Assembly: GCA_035516155.1 (NCBI GenBank)
Contig: DATJAP010000008.1
Span: forward strand, 1-64,000
DNA length: 64,000 bases
Source: JAJYKN01 sp035516155
GTDB taxonomy: Bacteria; Nitrospirota; UBA9217
Direction: 5' to 3'
Positions 1 through 8,613 of this stretch are shown piece by piece. A model generated the notes under the pieces. That model worked only from the letters and a program-made list of their open reading frames with translations, was not told the origin of the DNA and did not search any database. Every line of letters begins with the position of its first letter. Positions within the stretch are counted from its first letter, which is position 1. A program made the position numbers and the translations under genes.

Positions 1-1
1 G

Positions 2-568
2 GTGCTGACAAAACTCTTCTCTTCGACAAGAGCGGAGCTTTTAGGCCTGTTCTTTAACAACCCGGATGATCGATTCTACCTGAGGGAGATAGCGCGCCAT
101 ATCGGGAAGGATGCGGCGGGGATCAAGCGGGAGCTTGACAATCTCGTTAAGATGGGGCTTTTGGGGAAAGAAAAGCGGGGTGTCCAGAAATATTACTTCG
201 CGAATAAAAATTCCCCTATCTTCGCCGAGATGAAAGGCCTGATTTTCAAGACGACCGGGGCTCAAGGCGCCATGAAGGCATCGCTCTCCCGGCTCAAGGG
301 GGTTCAGGCGGCGTTCATTTATGGATCCTACGCCAGGGGGTCTGAGAAAGAGGACAGCAATATCAATCTCATGGTTATCGGACAGGCGAACATCACGGAA
401 TTGAATGATATGGTGATGGGACTTGAAGAAAAACTGAAGCGGGACATCGATTACTTGGTATTTGACGAGCAGGAGTACCGCAAGCGGAAAGAATCAAAGG
501 ACCCCTTTATCCGGGAATTACTGAAAGGCAAGAAAATTTTTCTGGTAGGCAAGGAAGATGACTTATGA
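2..568 (+). CDS. Winged-helix / MNT-type nucleotidyltransferase-like protein (degenerate active site)
   Basis: The N-terminal ~75 residues look like an ArsR-type winged helix (YLREIARHIG, then KRELDNLVKMGLL). The C-terminal half is a minimal nucleotidyltransferase fold with the GSYARG motif near residue 110. The motif that normally reads SDIDL reads SNINL here, so both usual metal-binding Asp residues are Asn; a later DID triplet remains. In family members such proteins pair with HEPN proteins as toxin-antitoxin modules, and the next gene, overlapping by 11 bases, is HEPN-like. Inference: a transcriptional or antitoxin-like protein that has probably lost nucleotidyl transfer. The apparent GTG start lies at the window edge, so the N-terminus may be incomplete. 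Confidence 0.75.
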   Translation: MLTKLFSSTRAELLGLFFNNPDDRFYLREIARHIGKDAAGIKRELDNLVKMGLLGKEKRGVQKYYFANKNSPIFAEMKGLIFKTTGAQGAMKASLSRLKGVQAAFIYGSYARGSEKEDSNINLMVIGQANITELNDMVMGLEEKLKRDIDYLVFDEQEYRKRKESKDPFIRELLKGKKIFLVGKEDDL

Positions 569-1043
569 AACGCTAAAAGAGATGGGCATCGTTGAGGAGC
601 GCCCTTCGGAAATCAGCGAGATCATCGCGCTTGTGACCCGGGCAGAACGGGACCTCTCAACGAGCAAACTTCTCCAAGGCAAGGATGAAGAATGGGCTTT
701 TGCGGCCGCTTACCTGGCCATGGCCCGCTCAGCAAGGGCTCTGATTCTTGCCGAGGGCTTGAGGCCAAAAGGAGTCCGGGGAAGAGACGCTCAAAAGACC
801 ATAGTGACCGCTGCCGGAGCGCTGCTTGGCGAGCAGTTTAAAAGTCTCATTAATAAGTTTGACAGAATGCGGCGCAAATATCAGAGTTTTATGGAGGAAG
901 CCGAGCGTATCATATCTCGGTATGAAGCAGGGCAGGCGATCAAAGATGCCGAGGAATTCCTCGGGCTCGTGAACGGCAGGATACGGGAGAAGTACTCGCA
1001 GATGTCACTGCTGAACGATGTTCCTCAGCTTGTTTCAAGATAA
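558..1043 (+). CDS. HEPN-domain protein, partner of the MNT-like gene
   Basis: A 161-residue helical protein with the HEPN layout: an AFAAAYLAMARSARALILAEG helix early and a later DRMRRKYQSF segment where active HEPN ribonucleases carry R-x4-6-H. The histidine is absent here, so RNase activity is doubtful. The ATG overlaps the end of the upstream gene and has GGAAG a few bases before it, which implies translational coupling. MNT/HEPN pairs are known as toxin-antitoxin or stress modules. In this pair both signature active sites are altered, so it may be regulatory or a decayed module. Confidence 0.7.
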   Translation: MTYETLKEMGIVEERPSEISEIIALVTRAERDLSTSKLLQGKDEEWAFAAAYLAMARSARALILAEGLRPKGVRGRDAQKTIVTAAGALLGEQFKSLINKFDRMRRKYQSFMEEAERIISRYEAGQAIKDAEEFLGLVNGRIREKYSQMSLLNDVPQLVSR

Positions 1044-1090
1044 GGCCGCTTGAGTCCGAACGCGGTATGCCGAAAGGGGGTGGACAAATA

Positions 1091-1153
1091 ATGGCAGCCA
1101 AGAAGAAAGCGAAGAAGAAGGCGACCAAGAAGAAAGCCACCAAGAAAAAGTAG
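1091..1153 (+). CDS. Lysine/alanine-rich 20-residue micro-ORF
   Basis: ATG to TAG encodes 20 residues, 13 of them lysine, with only Ala and Thr besides the start Met (AAKKKAKKK and TKKKATKKK blocks). A strong purine-rich ribosome site (AAAGGGGGTG) sits about 8 bases upstream. The composition resembles the basic tails of bacterial histone H1-like or AlgP-like proteins, but no folded domain is possible at this size. A second, similar micro-ORF lies 150 bases downstream with the same type of ribosome site, which is the main support for both being real. Confidence 0.45.
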   Translation: MAAKKKAKKKATKKKATKKK

Positions 1154-1185
1154 TTTTCATACATCGCGTCCCATAGAGTGGGGCC

Positions 1186-1213
1186 CGCCGGGGGGCCAGG
1201 GAGTCCCCCGGCG
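1186..1213 (+). terminator. GC-rich hairpin after the first micro-ORF
   Basis: CGCCGGGGG and CCCCCGGCG form a 9-bp stem around a 10-base loop. Only a weak T-tract (TATTT) follows, so this may be a terminator or an mRNA-stabilising hairpin. Confidence 0.45.
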
Positions 1214-1306
1214 TATTTACCTGACCGTCAACGAGCGTGGATCAATCGTGTCGATACCTGTTTACCACGTATTTTCGAAATCAACAATGGAAGGGGGTGA
1301 TGACTC

Positions 1307-1363
1307 ATGGCGACGAAGAAAGCCCCGGCAAAGAAGGCGAAGAAGACCACCAAAAAGAAATAA
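1307..1363 (+). CDS. Lysine-rich 18-residue micro-ORF (second copy)
   Basis: ATG to TAA encodes 18 residues, 10 of them lysine, the rest Ala, Thr and one Pro besides Met. AAGGGGGTGA precedes the start at good spacing, matching the site in front of the 1091-1153 micro-ORF. A perfect rho-independent terminator follows at 1412-1443, so this is a short transcription unit ending just after the ORF. Possibly a tiny nucleoid or RNA-binding peptide; function unknown. Confidence 0.5.
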   Translation: MATKKAPAKKAKKTTKKK

Positions 1364-1411
1364 CGGATGCCCAGGATATGAAGCATATCCGGATTGCACA
1401 TCTGCAACTCT

Positions 1412-1443
1412 ACCACGAAGCTGGTCTTCGTGGTTTTGTTTTT
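1412..1443 (+). terminator. Rho-independent terminator
   Basis: ACCACGAAG / CTTCGTGGT form a perfect 9-bp stem with a 5-base loop, followed directly by TTTGTTTTT. Confidence 0.85.
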
Positions 1444-1504
1444 ACAGTCCAGTTTTTGTCTTTTTCGTCGTGAAAAAGGCGAGTGTCCACCACCCTCTCA
1501 TGCC

Positions 1505-1831
1505 ATGGGCAAACGGAATTATTTAAAAAAAGATCGCCGTTCCCGGAACTCGTTCAAAAGGAAAGCGCTGATCACAGCCGCTGCTCTCGCCGCCCTCTAC
1601 CTCCTTGCGTCCTTCATCTTCGGTGAAATGGGGCTGATAAAGTATTACCGCATGAAGGCGCAATACGATTCCCTCACCCAGGAAATCGCAAGGCTGAAAC
1701 AGGATAATGATAGGCTTCTCAAGGATGTCCATGCCTTGAAAACCGATCCCGATTATTTGGAAATCCTGGCGCGGGACAAACTCGGGCTTGCGCGTCAGGG
1801 AGAGATAGTGTACTATTATGATGAACCATGA
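1505..1831 (+). CDS. ftsB: FtsB/DivIC-type septum formation initiator
   Basis: A 108-residue bitopic membrane protein: basic N-terminus, one membrane helix around residues 20-45 (ALITAAALAALYLLASFIF), then a coiled coil (YDSLTQEIARLKQDNDRLL) and the family's C-terminal pattern DPDYLEILARDKLGLARQGE. FtsB links FtsL and FtsQ in the divisome. The start at 1505 (MGKRNYLK) is preferred over in-frame upstream starts because those run through the terminator region at 1412-1443. No division partner is adjacent; the next gene is a glycoside hydrolase 134 bases away. Confidence 0.85.
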   Translation: MGKRNYLKKDRRSRNSFKRKALITAAALAALYLLASFIFGEMGLIKYYRMKAQYDSLTQEIARLKQDNDRLLKDVHALKTDPDYLEILARDKLGLARQGEIVYYYDEP

Positions 1832-1965
1832 AGGGCATTCGGAAATTCAAATTCGGCACTCGAAATCATAAAACAGAAGAGCGTCAGAGAGGGAGTTTCT
1901 TTTTCCTTGTCGAGATCTGATGTATTTTTCTCATCGTGATTTTCCCAGCATATATATAAACTGAC

Positions 1966-4170
1966 ATGTCCGACCATCCTCTGTACATAGCATTTGTATG
2001 GCACATGCACCAGCCGTACTATAAGGATGATATATCGGGATCCTACATCCTTCCCTGGGTGAGAATGCACGGTATCAAGGATTATTACGACATGCCGGCG
2101 CTCCTGACGGATTTTCCCGACATTCACCAGACCTTCAACCTTGTTCCCTCGCTCCTCAAGCAGATCACGGACTATGTGGATAACGAGGCAACCGACAAGT
2201 TCCTCACCCTAACGCTCAAACCTGCCTCGGAACTCGACCAGGAAGACAAGATGTTCCTGCTCAAAAATTCCTTCTTGGCGAACTGGGACACGATGATCAA
2301 ACCCTATCCCGGTTATTGGCAGTTGCTTGACCGTAGAGGCTACAGCGTCTCTCCCAATGATCTGAAGAACGCAACACGGTATTACACAAAGCAGGACTAT
2401 CTTGACCTGCAGGTTTGGTTCAATTTAACCTGGTTCGGTCCGAGCTTCAAGCAGAAGGACCCGTTTCTCCAGGGGCTGGTCCAGAAAGGCTCAGGCTTCA
2501 GCGAAAAGGAAAAGCTTCTTCTCATCAAAAAGCAGCGAGAGATCATGGCGCTCATCATTCCGGAGTATCGGCAGATGGCGGAGAACGGTAGGATAGAGCT
2601 GACGACGACGCCGTTCTATCACCCGATTCTGCCGCTGCTGTTTGATACGGACCTCGCAAAAGTCGCCGCTCCGGACATCCGATTGCCCGCCGAGCGTTTT
2701 GCCCATCCCGAGGACGCACGTATTCAGATCGAGCGTGCCATGGCATATCACGAAAACCTCTTCGGCTCGCGTCCCTTGGGCATGTGGCCCTCGGAAGGGT
2801 CGGTGGCGGAAGAAATCGTTCCCCTCCTGGCTGACGCCGGCATCAAATGGATCGGCAGTGACGAAGGAGTTCTCGCTCGTTCCCTCGGCAAGAACATCGA
2901 GCGGGATTTCGCCGGCGTGATGAAAAACCCGGAGATATTATACAAGCCCTATCTGGCCGGAAAAGGAGACAAGCGCATATCGATCATATTCCGGGATCGT
3001 ACGCTGTCCGATCTTATCGGTTTTGTCTATTCGAAATGGGATTACAAGAATGCCGTGCACGACCTGGTGGACCGGCTCCACCGTGTCAGGCGGGGCATGT
3101 CAAATGGCCCCAACCTCGTATCGATCATCCTCGATGGAGAAAACGCCTGGGAATATTATCAGAATGACGGCCGGGACTTCTTCCTGTATCTCTACGAACG
3201 CCTCAACGGAGAACAGGGGCTCCGGTGCGTGACGGTCGGGGAGTATCTGCGGGAACATCCCGCCGAGGAGACCCTTGAACGGCTACACGCGGGCTCGTGG
3301 ATCAATGCGAACTACCGCGTCTGGATCGGCCATGAAGAGGACAATCAAGCCTGGGATCTGCTATCAAAGACACGCAAGGCCTTGACGGAATTCGCCTCCC
3401 GCGACGGAGACTCGGATAAACTGGCAAAGGCGTGGGAGGAAATCTACATCGCCGAGGGAAGCGACTGGTGCTGGTGGTACGGTGATGACCACTATTCCGA
3501 GAATGACGAAGAGTTCGATCTCCTGTTCCGGACCCACCTCATGAATGTCTACCGGATTATTGGTCTCGACGTACCGGACGAGCTTCAAATTTCCATTCTG
3601 CGTGAGGACCGGCAGGCGCTTCCCACCGTGGAGCTCACCGCCTTTATTTCGCCGACCATCGACGGTCAGGTCACGAATTATTTCGAATGGCTGTCCGCTG
3701 GCTTCTATGACGTGAGCCAGGGCGGCGGGGCCATGCACCGTGGTGCGTCCATCATAACTCACATTTATTACGGCTTCGATCTCAAAAACATGTTTTTCCG
3801 TCTTGACCCGAGCGGAAGCCTGAAGGACGAGAAGGTGGCAGACCTGGCATTCTTCATCAATTTTCTGAATCCAAAAGGAATTGATGTGGAAATCAGGATC
3901 ATCCCGCAGGAGCGCCGCGTGAGCGCGGTCTTATATCGCGGAGAGAACGGAATTCGGCAGCAATCAGCCGTGATAAACACTGTTGCGGCCAATGATATTA
4001 TCGAACTTGCGATATCTTTCGATCTGCTGGGGGTCAAGGCGAACGAAGAAATTCAGATTTTTGTGACCGTTGAGCGGTCGGGATCGGAGGTCGAGAAGTG
4101 GCCCTATCGAGGGTATATTCAGTTCAAGGTCCCGACCGACGATTTTGAGGCCATGATGTGGCAGGTGTAG
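1966..4170 (+). CDS. Glycoside hydrolase family 57 (alpha-amylase / glucanotransferase-like)
   Basis: A 734-residue cytoplasmic protein with the GH57 conserved regions in order: HQP (WHMHQPYY, near residue 15), the GRIELTTTPFYHPILPLL region, WPSEG with the likely nucleophile Glu277, and LDGEN with the likely acid/base Asp390. There is no signal peptide, so it would act on intracellular alpha-glucan. The C-terminal ~250 residues form a beta-rich extension. Substrate cannot be assigned from sequence; GH57 includes amylases, 4-alpha-glucanotransferases, branching enzymes and pullulanases. The gene stands alone and ends at a terminator at 4207-4236. Confidence 0.9.
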   Translation: MSDHPLYIAFVWHMHQPYYKDDISGSYILPWVRMHGIKDYYDMPALLTDFPDIHQTFNLVPSLLKQITDYVDNEATDKFLTLTLKPASELDQEDKMFLLKNSFLANWDTMIKPYPGYWQLLDRRGYSVSPNDLKNATRYYTKQDYLDLQVWFNLTWFGPSFKQKDPFLQGLVQKGSGFSEKEKLLLIKKQREIMALIIPEYRQMAENGRIELTTTPFYHPILPLLFDTDLAKVAAPDIRLPAERFAHPEDARIQIERAMAYHENLFGSRPLGMWPSEGSVAEEIVPLLADAGIKWIGSDEGVLARSLGKNIERDFAGVMKNPEILYKPYLAGKGDKRISIIFRDRTLSDLIGFVYSKWDYKNAVHDLVDRLHRVRRGMSNGPNLVSIILDGENAWEYYQNDGRDFFLYLYERLNGEQGLRCVTVGEYLREHPAEETLERLHAGSWINANYRVWIGHEEDNQAWDLLSKTRKALTEFASRDGDSDKLAKAWEEIYIAEGSDWCWWYGDDHYSENDEEFDLLFRTHLMNVYRIIGLDVPDELQISILREDRQALPTVELTAFISPTIDGQVTNYFEWLSAGFYDVSQGGGAMHRGASIITHIYYGFDLKNMFFRLDPSGSLKDEKVADLAFFINFLNPKGIDVEIRIIPQERRVSAVLYRGENGIRQQSAVINTVAANDIIELAISFDLLGVKANEEIQIFVTVERSGSEVEKWPYRGYIQFKVPTDDFEAMMWQV

Positions 4171-4206
4171 AACGGAAAATCGTCATGCCAAAAGCAAAGG
4201 GTAAAA

Positions 4207-4236
4207 AAAAGACGCCCAAAAGGGCGCCTTTTTTTT
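4207..4236 (+). terminator. Terminator after the GH57 gene
   Basis: AAGACGCCC / GGGCGCCTT pair with one mismatch around AAAA, followed by an uninterrupted T-run. Confidence 0.85.
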
Positions 4237-4381
4237 AAAGTTTTATCAAAGACGTCTGGAAAGGAGAAAATTTTGCCCCAGCGGAAGCGCGAACAACTCG
4301 TCAAAGAGTAGAGAGATTGCCCCTGAAGATGAATCATCTTTCATCTTTACAGCCGTGTCGGAATGGGTTACAATCGATACA

Positions 4382-4741
4382 ATGAAATACGGAACCAAGG
4401 CAATCAATGAGGCGTCACTCGAACTCTGGCCCAATCCAAATCCCGATAGAGACTACACCATCGATATTTCCTACCCGGAATTCACCTGTCTCTGCCCTCG
4501 CTCCGGTTATCCAGATTTTGCTACCATTAGGATTGCCTATACGCCTGGTAAAAAGGTAGTTGAGCTGAAGAGCTTGAAGCTTTATTTGAACAGCTTCCGT
4601 GATCAGAGCGTGTCACATGAATCAGTGACGAACCTGATCTTCGATGCGCTGAAGAAGAGCCTGAAACCCCGCGCACTTGAAGTCGTGGGTGATTTTAACG
4701 TGCGGGGCAACGTAAAAACGGTTATTCGGGTTTCTCTGTAG
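4382..4741 (+). CDS. queF: NADPH-dependent 7-cyano-7-deazaguanine reductase (QueF, short type)
   Basis: Reduces preQ0 to preQ1 in queuosine biosynthesis. The catalytic cysteine lies in FTCLCPRSGYPDFATI and the QueF motif ELKSLKLYLNSFR follows, with the substrate-binding HES segment (VSHESVTN) after it. At 119 residues it is the short, single T-fold, YkvM-like type that assembles as a multimer. The ATG at 4382 (MKYGTKAINEA) fits the usual short N-terminus; an in-frame GTG at 4355 is the alternative, and neither has a clear ribosome site. Confidence 0.93.
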   Translation: MKYGTKAINEASLELWPNPNPDRDYTIDISYPEFTCLCPRSGYPDFATIRIAYTPGKKVVELKSLKLYLNSFRDQSVSHESVTNLIFDALKKSLKPRALEVVGDFNVRGNVKTVIRVSL

Positions 4742-4889
4742 CGATTCATACGGCATGGACCAGCGCCTCTCCCACCGCCGCATACGGATGCCTCCAGTCC
4801 CCAGTTCATGCTTCCCGTGCTTCAACAATGCGTAACCCAACGAAATATCTTGACTATTCCATGACAGCGTGATATCTATTGATGTTGTT

Positions 4890-5110
4890 GAAGCCTGTTC
4901 CTTGGTGCCTGGTGATCATTGCTCTTGACGGTAAAAAGTGCTCGACCCGGTCGAATTGCCAAGAATGGTCGCCTTCGGGCAGATTGGCAAAACGGTCACG
5001 CTCAAAGTGATCCGGCAGAACAAGTCCAGTGGCATCAGTACTGTAATTGAACTCAAGCCTGATAAAGATCGAGGGATGGCTTGCGGGACAAAACGCGGGC
5101 GTTTGAGCGT
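4890..5110 (+). pseudogene. Decayed PDZ-domain (HtrA/DegQ-like) remnant
   Basis: The region between queF and tatA has no intact gene but carries pieces of a PDZ domain of HtrA-type proteases in shifting frames. Around 4900 one frame reads SLVPGD, the next reads VIIALDGK, and from 4938 a third reads VLDPVELPRMVAFG and then GKTVTLKVIRQNK. In DegQ-like proteins these pieces run consecutively (GDVIxALDGKxV ... ELPRxVA ... GKxVxxxVIR). At least two frame changes are needed, and no protease domain is visible. Boundaries are approximate. The rest of the 4742-5218 gap shows nothing recognisable. Confidence 0.5.
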
Positions 5111-5218
5111 AAGAGGCCTGGTGATCGGGATAAACCTTTCGCCGCCGAAGAGAAATCCTGACGGTTTCAGTGGTTATTTTTCAATAAATTTTCCCCCTTC
5201 AGAGCAGAGGAGAACGCC

Positions 5219-5536
5219 ATGTTTGGTCTCGGATTTCCTGAATTGTTGCTCATTTTCGTGATAGCCCTTATCGTGTTCGGTCCGAAAAAGCTTCCCGAAA
5301 TCGGCCGATCCATCGGCCGCGCACTCGCGGAATTCAAGAGGGCATCCGAGGAATTTCAGGAATCCATGAAGGCAGAGATGAAAGAAGTGGAAAAGACCGC
5401 CCAGCTCGACGAGATAAAGAAAATCGGGCAGGAGCTTACCCCGGACGAAACCAAACAGGCGTCTGCGCCGGAAACAGCGCCGATGGAGCAGAACAAGGAA
5501 AAGGAAAAAAAGGAGAATGCTCATGGCAGCGCCTGA
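5219..5536 (+). CDS. tatA: Twin-arginine translocase subunit TatA/TatB family
   Basis: A 105-residue protein: short N-terminal membrane helix (ELLLIFVIALIVFGPKKLPEIG, the family hallmark including FGP), then an amphipathic helix (IGRALAEFKRASEEF) and a charged tail ending KEKEKKE. It forms the Tat pore with TatC, whose gene overlaps its 3' end. AGAGGAGAA gives a good ribosome site. Several Tat-type precursors are encoded in this window (9916, 12666, 17517, 32892). No separate tatB is next to it, so this protein may serve both roles. Confidence 0.92.
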   Translation: MFGLGFPELLLIFVIALIVFGPKKLPEIGRSIGRALAEFKRASEEFQESMKAEMKEVEKTAQLDEIKKIGQELTPDETKQASAPETAPMEQNKEKEKKENAHGSA

Positions 5537-6329
5537 GGAAGAACTGAGGATGCCCTTCTGGAGCCACTTGGAGGAACTCAGGAAGAGACTCGTACGCTCT
5601 CTCATATTGATCGCTGTAGGTTTCGGTATCTGTTTTAATTATTCGGAGAATATCCTTCGAATTCTGATGTGGCCCTTGAATTCGAAGATGGAGTTTAAGC
5701 TTGCCTATCCCTTTGTCTCGATTCTGCCCAATGCGTCCCCTCAGAAGTTGCACTATACCACGCTGGTCGAGCCCTTCTGGTCCCACCTCAAGATCGGGCT
5801 CATCGCCGGCATCATGCTGGTGTTCCCGTTCATTATGTTTCAGGTATGGAAATTCATCGGCCCGGGATTGCATGTAAAGGAAAAAAAGTACATCGTATTG
5901 TTTATTTTTTTCTCTTCCCTTTTTTTTGGCATCGGCGTCCTCTTCTGTTACTTCGTCATGCTGCCTTTCGCCGTGTCGTTCCTCCTTACCTATAAAACCG
6001 AGAATCTGGTCGCCATTCTCCGGATCCAAGATTATATCGATTTCATTTTAAAGTTTCTCCTGGCCAGCGGCATCGTGTTTGAGCTTCCGCTTATCATCGT
6101 TTTGCTCAGCCGGATGGGAATCGTGAGCCCTGCAACCCTAGCCAAGTTCCGGAAGTTCGCATTCCTCGGGGCGTTCATCCTTGGCGCGATCCTGAGTCCA
6201 ACGCCGGACATCTTCAATCAAACGATTCTTTCCATCCCTATCTATCTGCTCTATGAGGTCGGCATTCTTGCCTCGCGCCTTGTCGGCAGGAAGAAAGAAT
6301 CTAAGTCGGCGGGAACGGCGGAATCATAA
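5523..6329 (+). CDS. tatC: Sec-independent translocase subunit TatC
   Basis: A 268-residue polytopic membrane protein beginning with the conserved cytoplasmic motif FWSHLEELRKRLV, the region that binds twin-arginine signal peptides. About six membrane helices follow, with VFPFIMFQVWKFIGPGL in the middle and ASGIVFELPLII later. The start at 5523 is chosen because AGGAG ends 7 bases before it; the in-frame ATG at 5517 is only one base from that site. It overlaps the end of tatA by 14 bases, so the two are co-translated. Confidence 0.95.
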   Translation: MAAPEEELRMPFWSHLEELRKRLVRSLILIAVGFGICFNYSENILRILMWPLNSKMEFKLAYPFVSILPNASPQKLHYTTLVEPFWSHLKIGLIAGIMLVFPFIMFQVWKFIGPGLHVKEKKYIVLFIFFSSLFFGIGVLFCYFVMLPFAVSFLLTYKTENLVAILRIQDYIDFILKFLLASGIVFELPLIIVLLSRMGIVSPATLAKFRKFAFLGAFILGAILSPTPDIFNQTILSIPIYLLYEVGILASRLVGRKKESKSAGTAES

Positions 6330-6539
6330 AGGTGCCGCAATGAATCAAAGGCCGGGTCGGGACCGAAGAGCAGTTGGCAAACGCCGGGATGGTTGTTAAC
6401 GCAGGTCGTTTTGTAAACCGGTGGAGAGCGAATGTTTTTTTTCAAGGCGCCTGTACACGAATAAACCTGCAGGCAGCGTGATGTTCATCTGCCGCTCTTC
6501 TGTTCGCATCTTCGAATGGCAGAGAGAAGGGTTTTTTGA

Positions 6540-7037
6540 ATGCGCATCTTCTCGTTTGTTGCCGCATGTTCGAACAGTGGCAAGACAACCCTGATAGAAA
6601 AAGTTGTCCCGATTCTGAGGAACCAGGGATTGCGGGTTGCTGTCGTGAAGCATGCATCGGCAGGCTTCGACCTTGACAAGCCCGGCAAGGATTCCTGGCG
6701 CTTCCAGCGAGCCGGAGCCGGCACCGTTGTTCTTGTCGGTCCCGAACAGATCGCTGTGATGAAAGACGTCGACCAGGAACCCGCTCCGAAAGCGCTTGAA
6801 CAATGGACGGCGGATGCCGACATAATCATCCATGAAGGCTTCAAACACGAGGCGCTTAACAGGATCGAGGTCTTCCGCTATGGTGTTTCGGGAACGCGTC
6901 CGCTGGCTCTTGACGATCCTTCTTTCTTGGCGCTGGTCAGCGACCGTCACTATGACGTGAGCATCCCGTTCTTTGACCTGAACAATGCTGACGGTGTCGC
7001 GGCGTTCTTGCTCGCAAAAATGAACGAAATAAGCTAG
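6540..7037 (+). CDS. mobB: Molybdopterin-guanine dinucleotide biosynthesis adaptor MobB
   Basis: A 165-residue P-loop GTPase: Walker A SNSGKTTLIEKVVP near residue 12, the conserved VVKH around residue 37, the GKDSWRFQRAGA segment, and IIIHEGFKHE. MobB assists MobA in attaching GMP to molybdopterin. It lies 210 bases after tatC, in keeping with periplasmic molybdoenzymes needing Tat, yet no molybdoenzyme is encoded in this window. AGAAGGG nine bases before the ATG supports the start. Confidence 0.9.
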   Translation: MRIFSFVAACSNSGKTTLIEKVVPILRNQGLRVAVVKHASAGFDLDKPGKDSWRFQRAGAGTVVLVGPEQIAVMKDVDQEPAPKALEQWTADADIIIHEGFKHEALNRIEVFRYGVSGTRPLALDDPSFLALVSDRHYDVSIPFFDLNNADGVAAFLLAKMNEIS

Positions 7038-7248
7038 CGTTGATTCCCCATCATTGCAGGCTTCTCGTTTCCTCCTCAGCCCATAGTTTCATGAAGGAGG
7101 AAAATATTCGTTTTGTGGCGTTTCCGTTTGATGCCGGTTTTGAGAGTGTCCGTTCAAAAGGATTGATGATGTCCTGATCAACTAAGGCAAATTCCGGTTG
7201 TTACATGATATTAAACTGCAATTACCCTCATTCCCTTGAGATTTTTCA

Positions 7249-7277
7249 TTGACTTTCAAGACAGATTTTCATATTTT
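7249..7277 (+). promoter_or_regulatory. Predicted sigma-70 promoter for hemL
   Basis: TTGACT, 17-base spacer, TATTTT, about 50 bases before the hemL start. The remaining mobB-hemL gap shows no other gene. Confidence 0.5.
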
Positions 7278-7329
7278 ATGGAGGTTGGTCATTGACGGGA
7301 AGAATGAATGATCAGCGAAAGGAGTGTGC

Positions 7330-8613
7330 ATGTCGGGCCCGAGATCGAAAAAGTTGTTTGAGGAAGCAAAAAAACATATCCCCGGCGGTGTGAACAGCCC
7401 GGTCCGGGCATTCCGGTCGGTGGGCGGCGAGCCGCTTTTCATCAAGAAAGCAAAAGGATCGAAGATCTTCGATGCTGACGGCAAGGCCTACATTGATTAC
7501 GTGCTTTCCTGGGGACCGATGATTCTGGGGCATGCGCATCCTGTGGTGACTGCCGCTCTCAAAAAGACGATTGCGAATGGAACGAGCTTTGGCGCGCCGA
7601 CAGAACTTGAGATTACGCTTGCAAAGATGGTCAAGAAAGCCTTCCCTTCCGTCGAAATGGTGCGGATGGTCAGTTCCGGCACAGAGGCGACAATGAGCGC
7701 CATCCGTGCCGCACGTGGTTTTACGGGAAGAGACAAGATCCTCAAGTTTGACGGATGTTATCACGGACACGGAGACAGCCTTCTCGTAAAGGCTGGCAGT
7801 GGCGTGGCAACATTCGGACTTCCGGACAGCCCCGGTGTGCCGCCGGATCTTGCCAAATACACGCTTACAGTGGCTTACAACGATCTCGATGCGGTAAAGG
7901 AACTTGCTTCCCGCGAAGGCGAGCAGATCGCCTGCATCATCGTTGAACCCGTAGCAGGCAACATGGGATGCGTGCCGCCCGAGCCGGGTTTTTTGGCGGG
8001 TCTTCGCACAGTCTGCAACCAGTATGGCATCGTTCTCATTTTCGATGAAGTGATGACCGGCTTCCGCGTCTCCTTTGGCGGCGCGCAGCAGCTGTATAAA
8101 ATTAAACCGGATCTCACGTGCCTCGGCAAGGTAATCGGTGGAGGCCTGCCTGTCGGTGCTTACGGCGGAAAACTCGAGATCATGGAGAAGATCGCTCCGA
8201 TCGGACCCATCTATCAGGCGGGGACGCTTTCGGGTAACCCGCTGGCCATGGTTGCGGGAATCGAGACGTTGAAGCTTCTCGCGAAACCCGGTGTTTACAA
8301 ATTGCTCGAAAAAAGCTCTCTCGATCTTGAAAACGGACTCAGGAGCGCGGCGCGGGAAGCGGGAATCCCGTCCACGATCAACCGCGTGGGGTCTATGTTT
8401 ACCACGTTCTTTACCGACAAAAGGGTGAAAGACTTCGCCAGCGCCAAGACATCGGACACGGGGCGGTTCGGCAAATTTTTTCTATCCATGCTCAAGAACG
8501 GCGTCAACCTCGCGCCGTCCCAGTTTGAGGCGGCCTTCCTGTCCCTGGCACACAGCAGAGCAGATATCAATAAAACGATCGAGGCGGCGAGGAAGAGCCT
8601 GAAGGGGCTTTGA
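7330..8613 (+). CDS. hemL: Glutamate-1-semialdehyde 2,1-aminomutase
   Basis: A 427-residue class III PLP aminotransferase converting glutamate-1-semialdehyde to 5-aminolevulinate, first committed intermediate of tetrapyrrole synthesis by the C5 route. It begins with the typical FEEAKKHIPGGVNSPVRAF; the PLP lysine is Lys267 in CLGKVIGGGLPVGAYGG, and VSSGTEATMSAIRAARG is the conserved gate region. The ATG at 7330 has AAGGAG five bases upstream. Haem demand is plainly high in this organism, given the cytochrome genes that follow. It is the only tetrapyrrole gene here. Confidence 0.96.
   Translation: MSGPRSKKLFEEAKKHIPGGVNSPVRAFRSVGGEPLFIKKAKGSKIFDADGKAYIDYVLSWGPMILGHAHPVVTAALKKTIANGTSFGAPTELEITLAKMVKKAFPSVEMVRMVSSGTEATMSAIRAARGFTGRDKILKFDGCYHGHGDSLLVKAGSGVATFGLPDSPGVPPDLAKYTLTVAYNDLDAVKELASREGEQIACIIVEPVAGNMGCVPPEPGFLAGLRTVCNQYGIVLIFDEVMTGFRVSFGGAQQLYKIKPDLTCLGKVIGGGLPVGAYGGKLEIMEKIAPIGPIYQAGTLSGNPLAMVAGIETLKLLAKPGVYKLLEKSSLDLENGLRSAAREAGIPSTINRVGSMFTTFFTDKRVKDFASAKTSDTGRFGKFFLSMLKNGVNLAPSQFEAAFLSLAHSRADINKTIEAARKSLKGL

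Noticed and set aside
4938..5261. 107-codon frame before tatA taken as a gene
   Set aside because: Only its first 40 residues resemble a PDZ piece; it runs into tatA and needs frame changes upstream, so it was listed as a remnant.
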